Assembly: GCA_964564865.1 (NCBI GenBank) | Contig: CAZMDA010000004.1 | Location: 29,634 to 93,633 of the forward strand | Source: RBG-16-66-20 sp964564865 | GTDB lineage: Bacteria; Pseudomonadota; Gammaproteobacteria; Burkholderiales; SG8-39 | DNA length: 64,000 nt | Reading direction: 5' to 3' | Part shown: positions 42,605 to 51,768 of the stretch, piece after piece | Layout of the letters: the number at the start of each line of letters is the position of its first letter | How positions within the stretch are numbered: the stretch's first letter is position 1 | Notes under the pieces: generated by a model | Database searches by the model: none | What the model was told of the DNA's origin: nothing | Seen by the model: the letters and a program-made list of their open reading frames with translations, nothing else | Translations under genes and position numbers: made by a program

Positions 42605-43846
42605 TCAGGCCTCCGCCCGTTCGTCGCGCAACCGGACGAGCAGACGGTTCACGGCGGGGACCGTGCCGATGAACCTCCCCGGATCGGGGATGACCACACC
42701 GGAGAGCCTTGACGCAGGGCGATCGCCCCGCATCACCTGGTAGGTGAGGATATTGACGCCTTTCTCCGCCTGGACATGCCAGCCTGTCCGCAAGACCTGG
42801 CGCTGAATCGCCTTGGCGATGTCAGCATGGCCCGGTGCACGTGGCGCTGCAGAGCCACCGTGCTCGGGGAGCTGCTTTGCGAACTCGCGGAAAATGCGCG
42901 GCGAGACGAGCAGCATGCCCTCATCCACGAAGTGCACGAGGGCACCCGCCCGATTTGCCGGAAGCGTCCCGTCGCCGAATCCCTGTTTCAGCCAGGCCAT
43001 GAAGCGCCGGGCGTAATCGGGCACAGGCGCCAGTGCGAGGCCGGAGGGTTTGGGCATCTCCGCTGAATCGTCGGTTGGTTCCTCGACATCCTCGAGGAAT
43101 TCCGTTTCCGTACCCGCAAGCGGCATGTCGATTGCAAGGGCGGTTTCCGCAGCGGACCCACCCACCGTAGTCATAATCGGAGCCGCACTTGGTGGAACTG
43201 GCGGCTCGGATTGATCGGCCGGCACCAAATCGACGCAACCCGAAGCCCTGGCCGCGCGCAGCAACAGCTCGGCGATCGCCCCGGACCGCGCGGACTCCTC
43301 ACCCGCCAGAAAACCCGCCAACTCGCGCATGAGCGCCGCGTCCTTGGACAGCCACTCCTGAACCACTCGCGGCAGAAACTCGCCAAGTAATTGCGTCGAA
43401 CGCGCTTCGGCCGCGTCCGCCACATTCCTGCCAAAGTTGTGAACCAAGGCGGCGAGGAACACCGCGTACGTCCACCGATGTGCGTGGGCTCCGATCACTT
43501 CCGGTGCCGCGCCGCGCGGCAGTATCTGGCCGCGCCGGTAATCCAGCGCACGGCTGCCCAGTTCGAGCCCGCGGACGAAGAGACCGCCCGGGTGGGCGTG
43601 GCGCTGCGGCTCCGGTGCTGGCCGCAGCTGCGCAAACTGCGCATAGCGCTCGACGACCGGATGCACGGCGCGCTCGAACACTTCCCTTGGAAATCCCAGC
43701 TTGACGCGCAGGAGGTCGATCAGGGTCGCGCTGCGCGTTCGCTCGACGAGCGCAGGTAGTTCAATTAGAGGCCAATCGGATTCCGTACGAGGCGCGCTTT
43801 CGCGAACCGATTGGACCCGGCGTGTCGTCACGGTGTTGATCGTCAT
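42605..43846 (-). CDS. traI: MobH/TraI_2-family relaxase-like protein with altered HD motif
   Basis: A 413-aa protein with an N-terminal TraI_2 domain (HPGGLFVRGLELGSRALDYRRGQILPRGAAPEV, WTYAVFLAALVHNFGR) and a C-terminal TraI_2_C domain (FMAWLKQGFGDGTLPANRAGALVHFVDEGMLLVSPRIF). In MobH relaxases the metal site uses HHH-GGLLxHSLEV and HD-GK motifs. Here the histidine of xHSLEV is replaced (VRGLEL) and HD has become H135-N136. The protein is also shorter than SXT TraI (about 700 aa). It may be a divergent or inactive relaxase. I chose the ATG at 43846; a GTG at 43945 would include one of the repeats. Confidence 0.75.
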   Translation of the reverse strand: MTINTVTTRRVQSVRESAPRTESDWPLIELPALVERTRSATLIDLLRVKLGFPREVFERAVHPVVERYAQFAQLRPAPEPQRHAHPGGLFVRGLELGSRALDYRRGQILPRGAAPEVIGAHAHRWTYAVFLAALVHNFGRNVADAAEARSTQLLGEFLPRVVQEWLSKDAALMRELAGFLAGEESARSGAIAELLLRAARASGCVDLVPADQSEPPVPPSAAPIMTTVGGSAAETALAIDMPLAGTETEFLEDVEEPTDDSAEMPKPSGLALAPVPDYARRFMAWLKQGFGDGTLPANRAGALVHFVDEGMLLVSPRIFREFAKQLPEHGGSAAPRAPGHADIAKAIQRQVLRTGWHVQAEKGVNILTYQVMRGDRPASRLSGVVIPDPGRFIGTVPAVNRLLVRLRDERAEA

Positions 43847-44155
43847 CGATCGAATATTGCCGGCCCCGTTCAGCGCCTCCGGCGGAATCGTGGCCTCAAC
43901 GAAGCTCCGAAAACCGCTTGACACGCGCCACGTTCCTGGTCGCACGTATGCGCGCCCCTGTGACAGCGAGTGTTCGCGCTCGAAGTGCTGTCAGTTCGCA
44001 AGCGGAATCGTGGCCTCGACGAGGCTCCGATTCGAGCGAACGAAGGCGTTCTCCGTGATTACGATGCACCTCGACTTCTCGCGCGCCGGAAACGCTTCGC
44101 GCGAAAACAGGAACGGGAGACCAGCGTGCATAGACAAGACAGGCGAACGAACTCG
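43847..44155. promoter_or_regulatory. Divergent control region of the conjugation operons
   Basis: This stretch separates the leftward relaxase-traD genes from the rightward mating operon. It holds two copies of a 29-bp repeat with a palindromic core and a TTGACA at 43918-43923 on the plus strand; the matching -10 is weak. No gene is supported here unless the relaxase or transglycosylase genes start at their upstream alternatives. Confidence 0.5.
43882..44030. repeat. 29-bp direct repeat pair with palindromic core
   Basis: GCGGAATCGTGGCCTC(A/G)ACGA(A/G)GCTCCGA occurs at 43882-43910 and 44002-44030, exactly 120 bp apart, with two mismatches. The second copy holds a perfect palindrome GCCTCG-A-CGAGGC; the first copy is a weaker version. 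Their place in the divergent region suggests binding sites for a regulator of transfer. Confidence 0.65.
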
Positions 44156-44587
44156 ATGCGATTGAGTGTCGCGCTTGCGCTGTGCGTCACGCTTCCGGCG
44201 CACGCCTGCTGGGAAGACGCGGCGAGCCGCTATCAGGTGAGCAGCGCCCTGCTCTACGCAATCGCGCGCACCGAATCGGGCCTGAACCCGCAGGCCCTCG
44301 GCCGCAATACCAACGGCTCGCGCGACATTGGCCTCATGCAGATCAATTCCGCCTGGCTGCCGACGCTCGCCTCGCACGGCATAGGCGAGCGCGACCTGTT
44401 CGAGCCCTGCACCAACATCCATGTCGGCGCGTGGATTCTTGCCGGCAACGTCGCCCGTCTCGGCTACACCTGGGAAGCCGTAGGTGCGTACAACGCGGCG
44501 AGCCCGGCTTTGCGCCGCGCCTACATCGAGAAGGTGCGGCGCCACCTGCCCGCGCCCAGCGCTGCCGCGCGTGCATCGGTGCAATAG
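44156..44587 (+). CDS. Lytic transglycosylase (conjugation-associated, SLT-type)
   Basis: A 143-aa enzyme with a signal peptide (MRLSVALALCVTLPAHA) and an SLT domain: LYAIARTESGLNPQAL with the catalytic glutamate, SRDIGLMQINSAWLP and NIHVGAWILAGNVARLGYTWEAVGAYN. It opens peptidoglycan for assembly of the mating channel, like VirB1 or F-plasmid orf169. A GTG at 44126 with a better ribosome site (GGGAGA) is an alternative start that adds ten residues to the leader. It is the first gene of the mating operon. Confidence 0.9.
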   Translation: MRLSVALALCVTLPAHACWEDAASRYQVSSALLYAIARTESGLNPQALGRNTNGSRDIGLMQINSAWLPTLASHGIGERDLFEPCTNIHVGAWILAGNVARLGYTWEAVGAYNAASPALRRAYIEKVRRHLPAPSAAARASVQ

Positions 44588-44671
44588 ACCGGCGTGCCGC
44601 GATCACCAACGAGTTCCTGTCCCGCGCAGTCCCTTCGTCTCACTTCCACCCAACCACTGGAGATCCATTAG

Positions 44672-44971
44672 ATGAGCAGGTTCCGCAGCACCGCAGTCCT
44701 CAGCACCACCCTCGCCGTCGTTCTGACACTCGCCGCCGGTTCCGCAGTGGCGGGCACCACCGGCACCGAGTTCCAGACGATGTACACCACGCTCCTCAAC
44801 TGGGCGACCGGCTTCCTCGGAAAGTCGATCGCGATCGCCGCGTTCATCCTGGGCGCGGGCATCGGCATCGCGCGCTCCTCGCCGATCCCGGCGCTGGTTG
44901 GCGTCGTGTTCGCGTTGTTCATGGTCTACGTGCCGACCATCATCGACAGCATCATGACCGCCGTCATCTGA
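44672..44971 (+). CDS. traA: TraA/VirB2-like pilin
   Basis: A 99-aa protein with a signal peptide (LSTTLAVVLTLAAGSAVA) and two hydrophobic helices (SIAIAAFILGAGIGIA, IPALVGVVFALFMVYVP), the standard form of F-type pilin precursors. Mature length is about 70 aa. It lies just before traL, as pilin genes do in F-type systems. Confidence 0.82.
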   Translation: MSRFRSTAVLSTTLAVVLTLAAGSAVAGTTGTEFQTMYTTLLNWATGFLGKSIAIAAFILGAGIGIARSSPIPALVGVVFALFMVYVPTIIDSIMTAVI

Positions 44972-44984
44972 TCGCGGTTCAGCG

Positions 44985-45275
44985 ATGACCGACGTTTCGC
45001 TTGAGATCCCGCGGCGGTTGAACGATCCCCCGCGCATGTTCTGGTGGGATATCGACGTGGCGCTGCTCGTGCTCGCCGCGGCGCTCGCCGGAATGATCTC
45101 GGGGTTCTTCGTGAGCGGTTGTGCCGTGGGTGTGCTGCTCGCTTCGGCCTACGGCCGCGCGAAAGCAGGCAAGCACCCTGCCTTCGCGCTGCACCTCCTC
45201 TACTGGTACATGCCGGCCTCCGTCACGGCGCTCAAGCGAACGCCACCCTCGCACCTGCGGGAGCTGGTGGGATGA
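44985..45275 (+). CDS. traL: Conjugal transfer protein TraL
   Basis: A 96-aa protein starting MTDVSLEIPRRLNDPPRMFWWDIDVALL, with hydrophobic segments (VLAAALAGMISGFFVSG) and a C-terminal LHLLYWYMPA. This is the standard form of TraL, the VirB3-like inner-membrane part of F-type systems. It overlaps traE by 4 nt. Confidence 0.88.
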   Translation: MTDVSLEIPRRLNDPPRMFWWDIDVALLVLAAALAGMISGFFVSGCAVGVLLASAYGRAKAGKHPAFALHLLYWYMPASVTALKRTPPSHLRELVG

Positions 45276-45883
45276 AGCTCGCATGGATGCGCGAAGACCT
45301 CGCGAGCGCACGCCGGGCGACGACTTTTCTCGTCGTGCTGCTCGCGGGATCGATGCTCGTGAACCTGGTCCTCGCCGTCTTCGCGGCGCGGCTTGCCGGC
45401 CACGAGCGGGTGGTGGTGGTGCCTCCCACTATCAACAAGACCTTCTGGGTCGAGTCCGACCGGGTGAGCAGCGAGTATCTCGAACAGATGGGGTACTTCC
45501 TCATGCAGTTGACGCTCAACGTGACACCGCAGAGCGTCGACCACCAATCGAAGGTGTTGATGCAGTACGCAGCCCCGGGCTCGTACGGGGAGCTGCGCAC
45601 GGCGCTGCTTGCCGCCGCGGAGCGGTTAAAGCGTGACGGCGCATCGACGGTATTCAGCCCGCAGGACCTGTCCGTCGACGAGCGCAATCTCAGGGTGGGC
45701 GTGCGCGGGCAGCTCACTACGTTCATCAGCGACCGGCGCGTGTCGGAAGTCGCGAAGGGTTACGCCATCGAACTCCAGTACGCCAGTGGCCGCGTGTATC
45801 TCAAGGCATTCCGTGAAACCAATCCCAATGACCCCCTTGAAAGCCAGCCTCGTCCTTCTCCCGCTACTGCTCCCGCTCAGTAA
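45272..45883 (+). CDS. traE: Conjugal transfer protein TraE
   Basis: A 203-aa VirB8-like protein. One N-terminal membrane segment (TTFLVVLLAGSMLVNLVLAVFA) is followed by a periplasmic domain with VVVPPTINKTFWVESDRVSSEYLEQMGYFL and LNVTPQSVDHQSKVLMQYAAP. TraE is part of the inner-membrane core of the pilus-assembly channel. It overlaps traL by 4 nt and traK by 56 nt. Confidence 0.9.
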   Translation: MKLAWMREDLASARRATTFLVVLLAGSMLVNLVLAVFAARLAGHERVVVVPPTINKTFWVESDRVSSEYLEQMGYFLMQLTLNVTPQSVDHQSKVLMQYAAPGSYGELRTALLAAAERLKRDGASTVFSPQDLSVDERNLRVGVRGQLTTFISDRRVSEVAKGYAIELQYASGRVYLKAFRETNPNDPLESQPRPSPATAPAQ

Positions 45884-46538
45884 CCCGGCCGCCGCGCTCC
45901 AGATTCTGGACGCGAAGGACGGGGAAACCGTGCTCGGGAAGATCTCGCAGAAGGAAGTGACGCGCATCAATTTCGAGCGCAGCCGCATCCGCAAGGTCAC
46001 CGGCAACGCCGGCGAGTTCGTGCTGGAGAAGGACGAGGAGAAAGGACACATCTTCATTCGCCCGGCCTCGCCGGACAGCACGAAGCCCATCAATCTGTTC
46101 GTCTCCTCCGATCGGAGCACGGTCGCCCTCCTCCTTCAGCCCGTCGACACGCCGAGCGACACCATCGTGATCCGCGAGGGCCGCGATCCGCTCACCGCGT
46201 CCCGCGCGGAGAAAAGCGGGCTGCACGTACGCACGCTGAAGAACCTGCTGCTCGCGATGGCGAGCGACGCGCTCCCCGAGGACACGGAGGTGCGCGAACC
46301 CGGCCGGCAGCTCGCCCTCTGGCCGGGCGTGCGCCTGACGCTGCAGCGGGAATGGCTCGGCACAGGCCTGGTCGGCGAGAAGTACCAGCTCGCCAACATC
46401 GGGACGAAGGACGTGAACCTCGTCGAGCGCGATCTCTACAAGCCCGGTGTCATGGCGGTGAGCCTGGAGCACGCGAGCCTGCGCCCGGGCGAGGCGACCA
46501 ACCTTTTCGTCATTCGGGAGCGGCGCGCCAATGACTGA
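45828..46538 (+). CDS. traK: Conjugal transfer protein TraK
   Basis: A 236-aa secreted protein of the VirB9-like TraK family. The signal peptide is LVLLPLLLPLSNPAAA, followed by beta-rich sequence (INFERSRIRKVTGNAGEFVLEKDEEKGHIFIRP, INLFVSSDRSTVALLLQPVD). With TraV and TraB it builds the core complex spanning the envelope. It starts 56 nt before the end of traE. Confidence 0.88.
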   Translation: MTPLKASLVLLPLLLPLSNPAAALQILDAKDGETVLGKISQKEVTRINFERSRIRKVTGNAGEFVLEKDEEKGHIFIRPASPDSTKPINLFVSSDRSTVALLLQPVDTPSDTIVIREGRDPLTASRAEKSGLHVRTLKNLLLAMASDALPEDTEVREPGRQLALWPGVRLTLQREWLGTGLVGEKYQLANIGTKDVNLVERDLYKPGVMAVSLEHASLRPGEATNLFVIRERRAND

Positions 46539-47874
46539 CAACGCACCGGTATCTGCGGCTGCGGTCAAGCGCCGCCAGTACCTGCTGCTCGCCGGGATCG
46601 CCGGCCTGATCCTCGGTGCCGCGCTCATCTCCGTGTCGCTGACGGGCACGCGGGATTCGAACGAGCGCCCCGCGAGGCCGAAGTCGACCAACATCCTCGC
46701 ACCCGGTGGCCAGGTCGATCCCAGGGATGCGTGGCGCGGCCAGGCCGATGCGCAGCTGAAGAGCATTGACCAGCGCTCTCGCGAACTGTCCCAGCGGAAC
46801 AGCGAGCTGGAGGGACAGAACAAGGAGATGCTGGAGCGACTGAAGAAGCTCGAAGCGAGCGGGCTCACGGCGCTCCCTCCACCACCCGTGAGCGCACCGG
46901 CGACGCGCCCCAACTTCGGACCCGATCGTCCGGGCGCGGAGCCAGCCAGCGGTGGTCCTCAGCGCCTGCCACCGCCTCCCCCAACCACGACGCGCGCCGG
47001 ATCGGTGCCGCCATTCGCTTCACCGGCGGCGCCCGCGCTCGGAGGCATTCCTCAGACCGCAGGCATGGGCATCCTCACGGTGACGATCTCCGACGGTACC
47101 GCCGCGAAAGGTGCGAAGACACCAGCGGAGGCCTCCAAGGGACCCAACGCTTCGCCGCGCGATTCCCGCCGCTACATCCCGAGCGGCGCATTCACCCGGG
47201 CAATCCTGCTGGGAGGACTGGATGCTCCCACAGGCGGCCAAGCACAGCGCAATCCCCAGCCCGTGCTGCTGCGCCTGGTGGACAACGCCGTCCTGCCGAA
47301 TCAGTTCCGCTCGAAGGTGAAGGAATGCTTCGTGGTCGGTGCGGGCTACGGCGACGTGAGTTCGGAGCGTGCCTACATCCGCACCGAGTCCCTGTCCTGC
47401 GTCACACGCGACGGCACTGCGATTGACGTGCCGGTCAAGGGCTACGTTGCAGGCGAAGACGGCAAGGCCGGCATGCGCGGCAGGTTGGTGTCCAAACAGG
47501 GCCAGTTGCTTGCGAATGCGTTGCTCGCCGGCGTGGCAAGCGGCATCGGTCACGCGTTCCAGCAGAGCTCTTCCACGATGTCGATCTCGCCCTTGGGCGC
47601 GACCACAACCGTGGACCCGGGCAAGCAGTTCGAAGCCGGGTTCGGCACCGGTGTCGGCCGCGCGCTCGACCGTCTCGCCCAGTACTACATCAGCCTCGCG
47701 GAGAAAGTCTTCCCGGTCATCGAAATCGATGCGGGCCGCACGGTCGATGTGGTGATCACACAGGGCATGTCGTTGCAGGGCTCACTCGACGCCGGAGCCC
47801 AGGATCGCGAGGAATTCCCGCAGCTCACCGAACGCACACAACAGTTGAGGAGAACCACCGATGAGGATCAGTAA
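46531..47874 (+). CDS. traB: Conjugal transfer protein TraB
   Basis: A 447-aa VirB10-like protein. A membrane helix (YLLLAGIAGLILGAALISVSL) is followed by a coiled coil (RSRELSQRNSELEGQNKEMLERLKKLEA), a proline-rich spacer spanning the periplasm, and the C-terminal beta-barrel domain (IPSGAFTRAILLGGLDAPTG, YIRTESLSCVTRDGTAIDVPVKGYVAGEDGKAG, TQGMSL). It links the inner and outer membranes. It overlaps traK by 8 nt and the DsbC gene by 14 nt. Confidence 0.92.
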   Translation: MTDNAPVSAAAVKRRQYLLLAGIAGLILGAALISVSLTGTRDSNERPARPKSTNILAPGGQVDPRDAWRGQADAQLKSIDQRSRELSQRNSELEGQNKEMLERLKKLEASGLTALPPPPVSAPATRPNFGPDRPGAEPASGGPQRLPPPPPTTTRAGSVPPFASPAAPALGGIPQTAGMGILTVTISDGTAAKGAKTPAEASKGPNASPRDSRRYIPSGAFTRAILLGGLDAPTGGQAQRNPQPVLLRLVDNAVLPNQFRSKVKECFVVGAGYGDVSSERAYIRTESLSCVTRDGTAIDVPVKGYVAGEDGKAGMRGRLVSKQGQLLANALLAGVASGIGHAFQQSSSTMSISPLGATTTVDPGKQFEAGFGTGVGRALDRLAQYYISLAEKVFPVIEIDAGRTVDVVITQGMSLQGSLDAGAQDREEFPQLTERTQQLRRTTDEDQ

Positions 47875-48637
47875 GTTTCGCAACGCGCTTTGCCTTGGCC
47901 TGCTCGGAGCGGCCTTCGCCCTTCCGTGCGCCGCGCAGGAACGCACACCGGCGCCCCGCGCGCTTGCCGAACGGTTGCAGAGCCTGTATCCGACTACGCG
48001 CTTCGGCGAGGTCAACACGACACCATGGCCGGGCGTCTTCGAGGTGGTCATGGGCGCGAACCTCGCCTACGTCGACGAGACCGGCCAGTACTTCCTGTTC
48101 GGGCACTTCTACGACATGAAGGCGCAGCGCGATCTCACCGCGGAACGCAAGGATTCGCTCGCGCGCATCGACTTCGCCTCCCTGCCGCTCGCGGACGCGC
48201 TCAAGGAAGTGCGCGGCTCAGGCAGCCGCACGCTCGCGATCTTCAGCGATCCCGACTGCCCGTATTGCCGCCGGCTGGAAGCGGAAATGAAGGGTCTCAC
48301 GAATGTCACGATCTACACCTTCCTGATGCCAATCGCATCGCTGCACCCCGATGCGCGCGCGAAAGCGATCTCCGTCTGGTGCTCCCGCGACCGCATCGCC
48401 GCCTGGCATGCGCTCATGTGGCGCGACGAGAAAGTTTCGGCGAAGGATTGCCCGCACCCCGTGGATCGCAACGTCGCGCTCGGCGATCGTCTCGGCGTGA
48501 CCGGCACGCCGACGCTCGTGGCAGCCGACGGCCGTGTCCTGCCCGGCGCCGCCAGCAGTGCGCAGATCGAGGCTTGGCTCGCGCGATCCACCGCGAGCGC
48601 GGAAGGCCCCGTCACCGCGAAGGGCGCGGTGCGATGA
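47861..48637 (+). CDS. dsbC: DsbC-type disulfide isomerase of the mating operon
   Basis: A 258-aa periplasmic protein. The signal peptide ends at about ALPCAAQ. An N-terminal dimerisation domain is followed by a thioredoxin fold with the CPYC active site (SDPDCPYCRRLE) and the cis-proline loop VTGTPTLV. A DsbC gene in this place is typical of SXT/R391-like ICEs, where it folds cysteine-rich TraU and TraN. It overlaps traV by 4 nt. Confidence 0.92.
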   Translation: MRISKFRNALCLGLLGAAFALPCAAQERTPAPRALAERLQSLYPTTRFGEVNTTPWPGVFEVVMGANLAYVDETGQYFLFGHFYDMKAQRDLTAERKDSLARIDFASLPLADALKEVRGSGSRTLAIFSDPDCPYCRRLEAEMKGLTNVTIYTFLMPIASLHPDARAKAISVWCSRDRIAAWHALMWRDEKVSAKDCPHPVDRNVALGDRLGVTGTPTLVAADGRVLPGAASSAQIEAWLARSTASAEGPVTAKGAVR

Positions 48638-49209
48638 GTTGCGGTGTGACGACCCGGACGCCTGTCGCTGCGCCGCTCATGCTCGTCCTGGCGCTCTCGG
48701 GCTGCGCGTCCACCCTCTCCGGCGTCGGGGGCACGGACGGCTACGCCTGTAAGGCGCCCGAGGGCGCAATGTGCACGTCGGTCTCGGGCGTCTATGCCAA
48801 TACCAAGCAAGCGCCGCCGAAGGCCGCGAAACCCGCGGACAAAGCACCACCGGCGACCACCTACGGCGCGACTTCCATCGCGCCCAGCGCTCCGTCGAAC
48901 TTGGCGAGCAGCGCGATCCGCTCCAATCCTCGCGTACTGCGGCTTTGGATCGCGCCATGGGAAGACGCCGACGGAGATTTGCACGAGGAATCCCTCGTCC
49001 ACATGGTTGTCGACACCGGCCGCTGGCTGATTGAGCACGTCCGGCCGGCACCGCGCTCCCGCCTCGAAGGCGTGGCACCGCCGGTCGCACCGGCCCCAGA
49101 ACCGCCGTCCGCGAAGACGCCCGGCGATGCGCCGCAGACCCCGACACGCTTTCCGGTGTCGCCCGGCAGTCTGGCGCCGAATTCCGACACGATGACGCCG
49201 GAGCGCTGA
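48634..49209 (+). CDS. traV: Conjugal transfer lipoprotein TraV
   Basis: A 191-aa lipoprotein. The lipobox is LMLVLALSGCAS (acceptor cysteine near residue 24), followed by the TraV cysteine pair region GTDGYACKAPEGAMCTSVSGVYANT. The C-terminal half has RSNPRVLRLWIAPWEDADGDLHEESLVHMVVDTGRWLIEH, the usual TraV end block. It anchors the core complex to the outer membrane, like VirB7. Confidence 0.9.
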   Translation: MSCGVTTRTPVAAPLMLVLALSGCASTLSGVGGTDGYACKAPEGAMCTSVSGVYANTKQAPPKAAKPADKAPPATTYGATSIAPSAPSNLASSAIRSNPRVLRLWIAPWEDADGDLHEESLVHMVVDTGRWLIEHVRPAPRSRLEGVAPPVAPAPEPPSAKTPGDAPQTPTRFPVSPGSLAPNSDTMTPER

Positions 49210-49212
49210 CCT

Positions 49213-51768
49213 GTGCTTCGCACCTTGATCGCCGACCTCGAGTCCGCACTGACCGGCGCAAAGCCCGCTGACCTGCTTCCGGGACATCGCAATCCCTGGG
49301 CCGTCGACGCCGACGAGGTCGCGGCGTTCTCGCAGTGGCTGCCGTATCGCGCCTATCTCGAAGACCGCCAGGTGTTCGTCAACCGCGACTCCCTCGGGTT
49401 CTGCCTGGAAGTGCGGCCCCAGTCCGGCGCTGACGAGGAGATGGCGCGCGTGCTGACCGCGCTCTATGCCGCCTCGTCCCCCGGCGCCGGCATCCAGTTT
49501 CACCTGTTCGCGAGCCCGTCGATCCGCGGGCCGCTCGCGCGCTACGCAAACCTGCGGCTGCCGGACGACGAGGTACCGGAGTTCGCACTGCTCGGGCGCG
49601 CTGGCCGCCACGCCAACATCCACCGCACGATGGCTAGACGCCGCGTCGAGCACTACCTCGCCGGCAGCCGAACATCGCTTCTCCCCGCGCAGAGCTACCT
49701 CTTCCGGGACTTCCGGCTGGTGGTGAGCATCTCGATTCCCGGCAACCCGGAAGATCTCGCGCGCCTCGACGACCTGCTGCTCCTGCGCGACAGCGTGCGG
49801 GCAACCCTGCATGCAGCAGGATTCCCGTCGCGTGCGTGGACGGCAACCGATCTCGTCAACTGGGTGTCGGCCCTGCTCGATCCGCACCGCCAGTCGGGCG
49901 AGGGAATTGCCCTCACTTACGACGAAGGACGCGAGCTTCGCGACCAGGTCATCGACGCCGCCACCCGCATGGGGATTCGCCAGACCGGCATCGACCTCGC
50001 CAATCCCGCTGAAGCCCGGACCGCCGAACTGCGCCTCTTGTCAGTGCGCTCCTACCCGCCGCGGTTCGCGCTCTGGAACATGGGAAGCCTCATCGGCGAC
50101 CTGTATCAGGGCACGCTGCAGTATCCCTGCCCTTTCCTCCTCACGCTCGGCGTGCACGTGCTCGATCCGGAGGCGACGCGCAACTGGGCATTCCTCAAGG
50201 CCGCGCGCGCCACGACCAACGCAACGAGCTACATGGCGCGCTTCCTTCCCGACCTGCAGGAGCGCAAGGCCGACTGGGACATCGTGCTGAAGGCCATGGA
50301 CGACGGCCAACAACTGGTCGATCTTGTCCACCAGGTCGCGCTCTTCGCTCCGGCCGAGGACATCACGCGAGCCGAGCAGGCCGCGCGGTCGATCTTCCGC
50401 GCACGCGGGTTCGAGCTCACCAACGACACCATGATGATGACGCAGGCGCTGCTCGGCTCGCTGCCCATGACGCTTTCGCCGCCGTTTCACGGCGATCTCA
50501 AGCGCATGAAGCGCGTCACAACCAAGACTTCCTCGAACGCGGTGCATCTCGCGCCGCTCATCGCCGAATGGCAGGGCACGGGCACGCCGGTGCTCGTATT
50601 CGGCGGTCGCCGGGGACAGATCATGCAGCTCGACGTGTACGACAACCCGGCCGGCAACTACAACGTGGCGATCGCCGGCACTTCGGGCTCGGGCAAATCG
50701 CTGCTGCTCAACGAAATCGCCGCAGCCTACCTCGGCACCGGGGCGCGGGTCTGGATCATCGACGTTGGCCGCTCCTACGAGAAGGCTTGCCGCAACTTCG
50801 GCGGCAGCTTCATCGAGTTCACCGAGAACGCGGCCCTGTCGCTGAACCCGTTCACCTTCGTGCAGGACATCGACGAGGACATGGAACTTCTACAGCCGCT
50901 GCTCGCGCAGATGGTCTCTCCGCGCGAACCGCTCGACGGCTTCCAGTACTCCACCCTCGGCGCGGCGATCAAGAAGACCTGGAAGGCGAAGGGCAATGGC
51001 ATGCGGATCTCCGACGTGCACGACCTGCTCGCCACCGGCCGGCTCGACGAGGAAAGCCGCGATGAGGACCGGCGGTTGAAGGACCTCGCAGCGATGCTCC
51101 ACCCCTATACGCGCGACGGGACCTACGGCAAGTATTTCGAGTCGAACGCCACCATCGACTTCAGCTCCGACTTCATCGTGCTCGAACTGGAAGAGCTGAA
51201 GGCGAAGAAGGACCTGCAAACGGTGGTGCTGCTGATCGTCATGTACCGCATCACGCGGGAGATGTACTTCAGCCGCGACCGCAAGAAGATCGTGATCATC
51301 GACGAGGCCTGGGACCTGCTCTCTGGCGGCGCCACCGCCGAGTTCATCGAGGCGGGCTACCGCCGCGCCCGCAAGTACAAGGGCGCCTTCATGTCGGCGA
51401 CGCAGGGCGTGGACGACTACTACCGCAACCCCGCCGCCAAGGCCGCGCTCGACAACTCCGACTGGATGTTCCTGCTGCGCCAGAAGACGGAATCCGTCGA
51501 GATGATGGACAAGCTCGGCCAGCTCACGATGGACGACGCGATGAAGCGTCTTTTGCAGTCGCTGCGCACCGAGCACGGCGCGTACTCCGAGATCTTCATC
51601 CACTCCCCGGTCGGCAACGGCATCGGGCGACTCATCGTCGATCCGTACAGCCTGCTGCTCTTCTCGAGCCGCGCGGAAGATTTCAACGCCATCAACGAGA
51701 AGCGTGCCAGTGGCATGGACGTGTCCCAGGCGATCGATGCTGTCTTGCGCGAACGGGGGCTCGCGTGA
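49213..51768 (+). CDS. traC: Conjugal transfer ATPase TraC
   Basis: An 851-aa VirB4-like ATPase. The Walker A is IAGTSGSGKSLLLNEIAAAYLG near residue 490, the Walker B KKIVIIDEAWDLLSGG near residue 695, and the RxxKYKGAFMSATQGVDDYY and LLRQK motifs follow. The N-terminal part (FLEVRPQSGADEEMARVLTALY) is the TraC-F-type domain. It powers pilus assembly at the inner membrane. It starts with GTG at 49213, 3 nt after traV. Confidence 0.94.
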   Translation: MLRTLIADLESALTGAKPADLLPGHRNPWAVDADEVAAFSQWLPYRAYLEDRQVFVNRDSLGFCLEVRPQSGADEEMARVLTALYAASSPGAGIQFHLFASPSIRGPLARYANLRLPDDEVPEFALLGRAGRHANIHRTMARRRVEHYLAGSRTSLLPAQSYLFRDFRLVVSISIPGNPEDLARLDDLLLLRDSVRATLHAAGFPSRAWTATDLVNWVSALLDPHRQSGEGIALTYDEGRELRDQVIDAATRMGIRQTGIDLANPAEARTAELRLLSVRSYPPRFALWNMGSLIGDLYQGTLQYPCPFLLTLGVHVLDPEATRNWAFLKAARATTNATSYMARFLPDLQERKADWDIVLKAMDDGQQLVDLVHQVALFAPAEDITRAEQAARSIFRARGFELTNDTMMMTQALLGSLPMTLSPPFHGDLKRMKRVTTKTSSNAVHLAPLIAEWQGTGTPVLVFGGRRGQIMQLDVYDNPAGNYNVAIAGTSGSGKSLLLNEIAAAYLGTGARVWIIDVGRSYEKACRNFGGSFIEFTENAALSLNPFTFVQDIDEDMELLQPLLAQMVSPREPLDGFQYSTLGAAIKKTWKAKGNGMRISDVHDLLATGRLDEESRDEDRRLKDLAAMLHPYTRDGTYGKYFESNATIDFSSDFIVLELEELKAKKDLQTVVLLIVMYRITREMYFSRDRKKIVIIDEAWDLLSGGATAEFIEAGYRRARKYKGAFMSATQGVDDYYRNPAAKAALDNSDWMFLLRQKTESVEMMDKLGQLTMDDAMKRLLQSLRTEHGAYSEIFIHSPVGNGIGRLIVDPYSLLLFSSRAEDFNAINEKRASGMDVSQAIDAVLRERGLA

